A DNA stretch of 10,218 bases from an uncultured Clostridia bacterium (GTDB lineage: Bacteria > Bacillota > Clostridia > UBA1381): positions 1 through 10,218 of the forward strand of contig CAKSPN010000047.1 in NCBI GenBank assembly GCA_934481375.1, given 5' to 3'. A program made the position numbers and the translations under genes. The notes under the pieces were generated by a model. The model was not told the DNA's origin. It ran no database searches and saw nothing but the letters and a program-made list of their open reading frames with translations. Below, one piece after another: positions 7,076 through 10,218 of the stretch (positions within the stretch are counted from its first letter, which is position 1; each line of letters starts with the position of its first letter).

Positions 7076-8512
7076 ATGTATGATGTAGTTATTATAGGCG
7101 CAGGCATTGTCGGAGCAATGACGGCAAGAGAGCTTTCAAAATATAATCTTAAGATTTGCGTTGCTGAAAAGGAAAACGATGTTGCAATGGGCGCAACAAA
7201 GGCAAATTCGGCAATAGTGCACGCAGGCTTTGACGCAAAGCCGAATACGCTGAAGGCAAAGCTCAATGTCAAAGGCTCGGAAATGATGGAAAAGACAGCG
7301 CACGAGCTTGGAGTAAGCTATGAAAACAACGGCTCGCTTGTTGTGGGCTTTTGTGACGAAGATGAGGAAACAATCAAAAATCTTTATGAACAGGGATTGA
7401 AAAACGGCGTAAAAGGAATAAAAATCATTGGAAAAGATGAGCTTTTATGCCTTGAGCCAAACATAAGCGACACTGCTGTTTGTGCACTATATGCGCCGAG
7501 CGGTGCGATAGTTTGTCCGTATGAACTCTGCATTGCCGCAATGGGCAATGCGATGGACAACGGTGCGGAGTTAAAGCTTAATTTCAAAGTGGAGAAAATC
7601 GAAAACAAAGACGGAATTTTTGAAATTTTCTCCGATACCAAAACCATAAAAACAAAGTATGTTATAAATGCCGCAGGTGCATATTCCGATTTCATTGCCA
7701 ATCTTGTCGGCGATACATCATTTAAAATTCACCCGAGACGGGGAGAGTACATTCTGCTTGACAAAGAGTGCGGCGGCATTGCACGGCACACAATTTTTCA
7801 AACACCGACCAAAATGGGAAAAGGTATTTTGATAACCCATACCGTTGATAATAATTTGCTACTCGGCCCTACGGCGGAGGACATCTGCGACAGGGAAAAC
7901 ACCGATACAACAAGTGCGGGATTTGACGAAATTGTAAAAAAGGCAAGTAAGAGCATACAAAATATCCCCCTCGGCAAGATGATTACAACATTCTGCAGTC
8001 TGCGTGCGGTGGGCGATACGGGAGATTTTATTATAAATTCGCCGAAGCACGGATTTATCAATGCCGCCGGGATAGAGTCTCCCGGACTTTCGGCGTCGCC
8101 TGCTATTGCGGAGTATATTGTCGGACTTCTTAAAAATCAAGGCGTAGTTCTTGAGGAAAATAAAAATTTTAGTCCGATAAGAAAATCGGCACACTATTTT
8201 AGAAATGCTCCGATTGAAGAAAAGAACAGAATTATCAAAGAAAATCCTGCTTACGGAAAAGTTATATGCAGATGCGAAACGGTAACGGAGGGCGAAATCC
8301 TCGATGCGATACATAACAATCCCAAAGCGCACGACATTGACGGAGTAAAACGAAGAACAAGGTCGGGTATGGGACGCTGCCAAGGGGGATTTTGTCTGCC
8401 GTACGTTGCGCAAATTCTTGCAGATGAGCTAGATGTGCCGTTTGAAAGCGTTACAAAATGCGGAGGCAATTCCAAAATCACGGTCGGCAGAACAAAGGGG
8501 GAAAACGTATGA
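7076..8512 (+). CDS. glpA: GlpA-like FAD-dependent glycerol-3-phosphate dehydrogenase with C-terminal BFD-type [2Fe-2S] domain
   Basis: This 478-residue flavoprotein begins with a Rossmann FAD motif GAGIVG (residues 8-13) ending at E31, then KANSAIVHAG (42-51) typical of the DAO/GlpA/GlpO family. The substrate-domain block PRRGEY and the SPGLSASPAIAEYI motif near the FAD follow. The C-terminal part carries C398-x-C400 and C435-x4-C440, the pattern of the BFD-like [2Fe-2S] domain also found in anaerobic GlpA. It is expected to oxidise glycerol-3-phosphate to dihydroxyacetone phosphate and pass electrons through the cluster. No amphipathic membrane anchor or GlpC-like iron-sulfur subunit is seen nearby. 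AAGGGGG (7059-7065) lies inside the end of the preceding gene, 10 bases from the ATG. The family also contains L-2-hydroxyglutarate oxidases and other hydroxy-acid dehydrogenases, so the substrate rests on context. Confidence 0.82.
   Translation: MYDVVIIGAGIVGAMTARELSKYNLKICVAEKENDVAMGATKANSAIVHAGFDAKPNTLKAKLNVKGSEMMEKTAHELGVSYENNGSLVVGFCDEDEETIKNLYEQGLKNGVKGIKIIGKDELLCLEPNISDTAVCALYAPSGAIVCPYELCIAAMGNAMDNGAELKLNFKVEKIENKDGIFEIFSDTKTIKTKYVINAAGAYSDFIANLVGDTSFKIHPRRGEYILLDKECGGIARHTIFQTPTKMGKGILITHTVDNNLLLGPTAEDICDRENTDTTSAGFDEIVKKASKSIQNIPLGKMITTFCSLRAVGDTGDFIINSPKHGFINAAGIESPGLSASPAIAEYIVGLLKNQGVVLEENKNFSPIRKSAHYFRNAPIEEKNRIIKENPAYGKVICRCETVTEGEILDAIHNNPKAHDIDGVKRRTRSGMGRCQGGFCLPYVAQILADELDVPFESVTKCGGNSKITVGRTKGENV
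8495..8501 (+). promoter_or_regulatory. Ribosome binding site deciding the FAD/NAD(P) oxidoreductase start
   Basis: AAGGGGG ends 7 bases before the ATG at 8509. It supports this start over the in-frame ATG at 8458, which lies within the upstream gene and would put non-family residues before the FAD-binding strand. Confidence 0.75.
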
Positions 8513-9747
8513 CGGAACTCGTTATTATAGGCGGCGGTCCCGCAGGAATGAGTGCAGCTGCGGCGGCGTATGAAAAAGGCATAAGAGATATACTTATTCT
8601 GGAGCGTGGTGAAACGCTCGGCGGAATACTTTGCCAGTGCATACATAACGGATTTGGTCTGCACAGGTTCAAAGAGGAATTGACAGGACCCGAATATGCC
8701 GCAAGATATAAAAAGCTTGTGGAAAAATATAAAATAAACGTGAAACTTAATACAATGGTTCTTGATATAACTGCCGACAAAACCGTAACTGCAACGAACG
8801 AAACCGACGGAATATTTACCGTAAAAGCAAAAGCGGTAATTCTGGCTATGGGCTGCCGTGAACGTGCAAAAGGCGCACTCGGTATTGCCGGTGCACGCCC
8901 GTCGGGAATATACAGTGCAGGCACGGCACAGAAGCTTGTGAATATAAAAGGGTATATGCCGGGTAAAGAGGTTGTAATTCTCGGCTCGGGCGACATAGGA
9001 CTGATAATGGCACGCAGAATGATGCTTGAGGGTGCAAAAGTACGTGCGGTATGCGAAATTATGCCGTATTCGGGCGGTCTTGCACGTAATATTGAGCAAT
9101 GCCTGAACGATTTTGATATTCCGCTCAAATTGAGCCATACGGTTGTAAAAATTCATGGAAAACAACGTGTGGAGGGCGTTACAATCGCAAAGGTCGATGA
9201 AAGAAGAAAGCCGATACCCGAAACGTTTGAATACATCCCCTGCGATACACTTCTTTTGTCTGTGGGACTTATTCCCGAAAATGAACTTTCAAAAGGCGCA
9301 GGCATAGAACTTGACAGAGTGACAAACGGAGCGGTTGTCAATCAAAACAGAGAAACATCGGCAGAGGGGATTTTTGCGTGCGGAAATGTTCTTCACGTTC
9401 ATGACCTTGTGGATTTTGTGTCGGAGGAGGCTGAAACGGCAGGGATTGCGGCAGCTGATTATATAACGGGCAAAAGAGCCGAAAAAGTAAGCATAGATAT
9501 TGAAACCGACGGAAAAATCCGCTATTGCGTACCGCAGAAGATTACCGAGGAGAAAGACGTAAAGGTGTTTTTCAGAACGGGTAATATCTTTAAAAATGTG
9601 ACAATCAAAGCGGTAAGCGGCGATAAAACCGTATTTTCCAAGAAGAAGCAAAGAGTTGCGCCCGGTGAAATGGAAAGCATAGTTTTAAAAGCGGAAAACT
9701 TTAAAGGCGCACAAAAAATCAGGCTCGTACTGGAGGAAGAAGTATGA
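8509..9747 (+). CDS. FAD/NAD(P)-dependent oxidoreductase, partner of the GlpA-like protein
   Basis: This 412-residue protein has two dinucleotide-binding domains: GGGPAG (residues 8-13, ending at E32) for FAD and GSGDIG (about 163-168) for NAD(P). Other motifs are AMGCRER in the middle and GIFACGNVLHVHDLVDFVSEE for FAD closure. It carries C42-x-C44 in LCQCIHNGFG, which is not the CxxxxC redox pair of thioredoxin reductase-type enzymes. The last 85 or so residues form a beta-rich, charged domain. The family is related to the FAD/NAD subunits of hydrogen cyanide synthase and of opine and sarcosine oxidases, which work with a second flavoprotein. The ATG at 8509 overlaps the preceding stop as ATGA and has AAGGGGG 7 bases upstream; a start at 8458 would add 17 residues. 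It probably exchanges electrons between the GlpA-like subunit and NAD(P). The exact reaction is unproven. Confidence 0.82.
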   Translation: MTELVIIGGGPAGMSAAAAAYEKGIRDILILERGETLGGILCQCIHNGFGLHRFKEELTGPEYAARYKKLVEKYKINVKLNTMVLDITADKTVTATNETDGIFTVKAKAVILAMGCRERAKGALGIAGARPSGIYSAGTAQKLVNIKGYMPGKEVVILGSGDIGLIMARRMMLEGAKVRAVCEIMPYSGGLARNIEQCLNDFDIPLKLSHTVVKIHGKQRVEGVTIAKVDERRKPIPETFEYIPCDTLLLSVGLIPENELSKGAGIELDRVTNGAVVNQNRETSAEGIFACGNVLHVHDLVDFVSEEAETAGIAAADYITGKRAEKVSIDIETDGKIRYCVPQKITEEKDVKVFFRTGNIFKNVTIKAVSGDKTVFSKKKQRVAPGEMESIVLKAENFKGAQKIRLVLEEEV

Positions 9748-10091
9748 AAAGAGAATTAACCTGCATATGCTGTCCGCTCGGCTGTCAGATTACGGTAACG
9801 CTTAACGGCAAGCAGATTGAAAGTATAAGCGGAAACACCTGCAAGCGTGGAGCGGAATATGCGGAAAATGAATGTGTAAATCCGCTGCGAGCGGTAACGT
9901 CAACGGTAATGACAGATAAGGGCATTCCTCTGCCCGTAAAGACTGACAGGGCAATACCTAAAGGCAAAATATTTGAATGTATGAAAATTATAAACGGCGC
10001 AAAAGTCGATACACCCGTTAAAATCGGCGATATAATCATAAAAGATGTTTTCGGCAGTAATATTGTTGCGGCAGCCAATATGGATATATAA
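9744..10091 (+). CDS. DUF1667 family small cysteine-rich protein
   Basis: This 115-residue protein starts with an ATG overlapping the preceding stop as ATGA, with GGAGG about 7 bases upstream. Near the N-terminus it has C7-x-C9-C10-P-L-G-C14, followed by SGNTCKRGAEYA with C33 and then NPLRAVTSTV. This is the DUF1667 pattern, resembling the Fe-S-binding N-terminus of molybdopterin oxidoreductases (CxxC...C type). An iron-sulfur cluster is plausible but not demonstrated. DUF1667 genes are recurrently found directly after GlpA-like and FAD-oxidoreductase genes in Firmicutes, and the same order is seen here. It is cytoplasmic (no signal peptide or membrane segment) and is probably a small electron-transfer subunit of the flavoprotein pair. 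It ends the operon. Confidence 0.85.
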   Translation: MKRELTCICCPLGCQITVTLNGKQIESISGNTCKRGAEYAENECVNPLRAVTSTVMTDKGIPLPVKTDRAIPKGKIFECMKIINGAKVDTPVKIGDIIIKDVFGSNIVAAANMDI

Positions 10092-10218
10092 TTAATCCCA
10101 TGGCAGTTTCTTGTCGGATATTATCAAGTCAATATCATCTTTGGTGCAAAGGGTAAATGTTTTCTTTAATCCGACTTTTGAGGAGTCGCAAAGGAAAATT
10201 TTCGTCTTTGCGTTGGAC
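10092..10218 (-). CDS. C-terminus of a second DeoR-family transcriptional regulator (partial, 5' end outside window)
   Basis: The minus strand from the right edge reads 41 residues and then TAA (10094-10092). The residues contain KIFLCDSSKVG, then TLCTKDDIDLIISDKKLP. This is the closing motif of the DeoR sensor domain and parallels FLCDNSK...EIDYVISD at the end of the regulator at 4066-4824. DNA-binding domain and start lie beyond the window. The gene converges on the operon, and its stop codon begins immediately next to the DUF1667 stop. The identification rests on a short but characteristic tail, so family assignment is fairly secure but target and ligand are unknown. Confidence 0.78.
   Translation of the reverse strand, partial: SNAKTKIFLCDSSKVGLKKTFTLCTKDDIDLIISDKKLPWD

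Noticed and set aside
7859..8413. 184-residue open frame on the minus strand inside the GlpA-like gene
   Set aside because: It is a shadow of the BFD-containing coding region, with low-complexity Arg/Ser/Phe composition and no motif.
8251..9165. 304-residue open frame on the minus strand across the end of the GlpA-like gene and the FAD oxidoreductase gene
   Set aside because: It lies opposite two well-supported genes, has no ribosome binding site or recognisable domain, and its Cys/His/Tyr/Arg-rich composition is typical of an antisense shadow frame.

Overview
The window looks like chromosomal DNA of a low-GC Gram-positive anaerobe, probably a gut or rumen Clostridia relative. This is inferred from AT-rich codon use, AAGGGG/AAGGAG ribosome binding sites, tight operon packing, a BspA-type leucine-rich-repeat surface protein, and a glycerol-phosphate cluster of a kind common in Clostridia. 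No rRNA, tRNA, CRISPR array, insertion sequence or phage gene was seen.

Layout. (1) Positions 1-3835, minus strand: the first 1278 codons of a very large secreted protein with no in-frame stop, cut by the left window edge. It has a signal peptide, three blocks of BspA-like leucine-rich repeats, about four carboxypeptidase-regulatory/CnaB-like beta domains and a charged tail. (2) Positions 3836-4065: a 230-base gap with this gene's promoter and an exact 18-bp tandem duplication of its ribosome binding site region. (3) Positions 4066-4824, minus: a DeoR/GlpR-family repressor. (4) Positions 4825-5000: a compact divergent promoter region in which two overlapping sigma-A-type promoters share a 14-bp palindrome as -10 region, and the arms of a 13-bp inverted repeat sit on the two -35 elements. 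(5) Positions 5001-10091, plus: a tight five-gene operon encoding an AraL/NagD-type HAD phosphatase, an AraM/EgsA-type sn-glycerol-1-phosphate dehydrogenase, a GlpA-like FAD dehydrogenase with a C-terminal [2Fe-2S] domain, a second FAD/NAD(P) oxidoreductase, and a small cysteine-rich DUF1667 protein. (6) Positions 10092-10217, minus: the last 41 residues of a second DeoR-family regulator, whose stop codon directly abuts the operon's last stop codon.

How the genes may work together (inference). The operon combines enzymes for both enantiomers of glycerol phosphate. The AraM-like enzyme interconverts glycerol-1-phosphate and dihydroxyacetone phosphate with NAD(P)H. The GlpA-like flavoprotein is expected to oxidise glycerol-3-phosphate to the same product. 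The GlpA-like protein, the second flavoprotein and the DUF1667 protein are joined by ATGA overlaps and may form a soluble electron-transfer complex. The divergent DeoR protein is the likely repressor of the operon and of itself, probably sensing a phosphorylated intermediate. The leucine-rich-repeat gene has its own promoter and is probably functionally separate.
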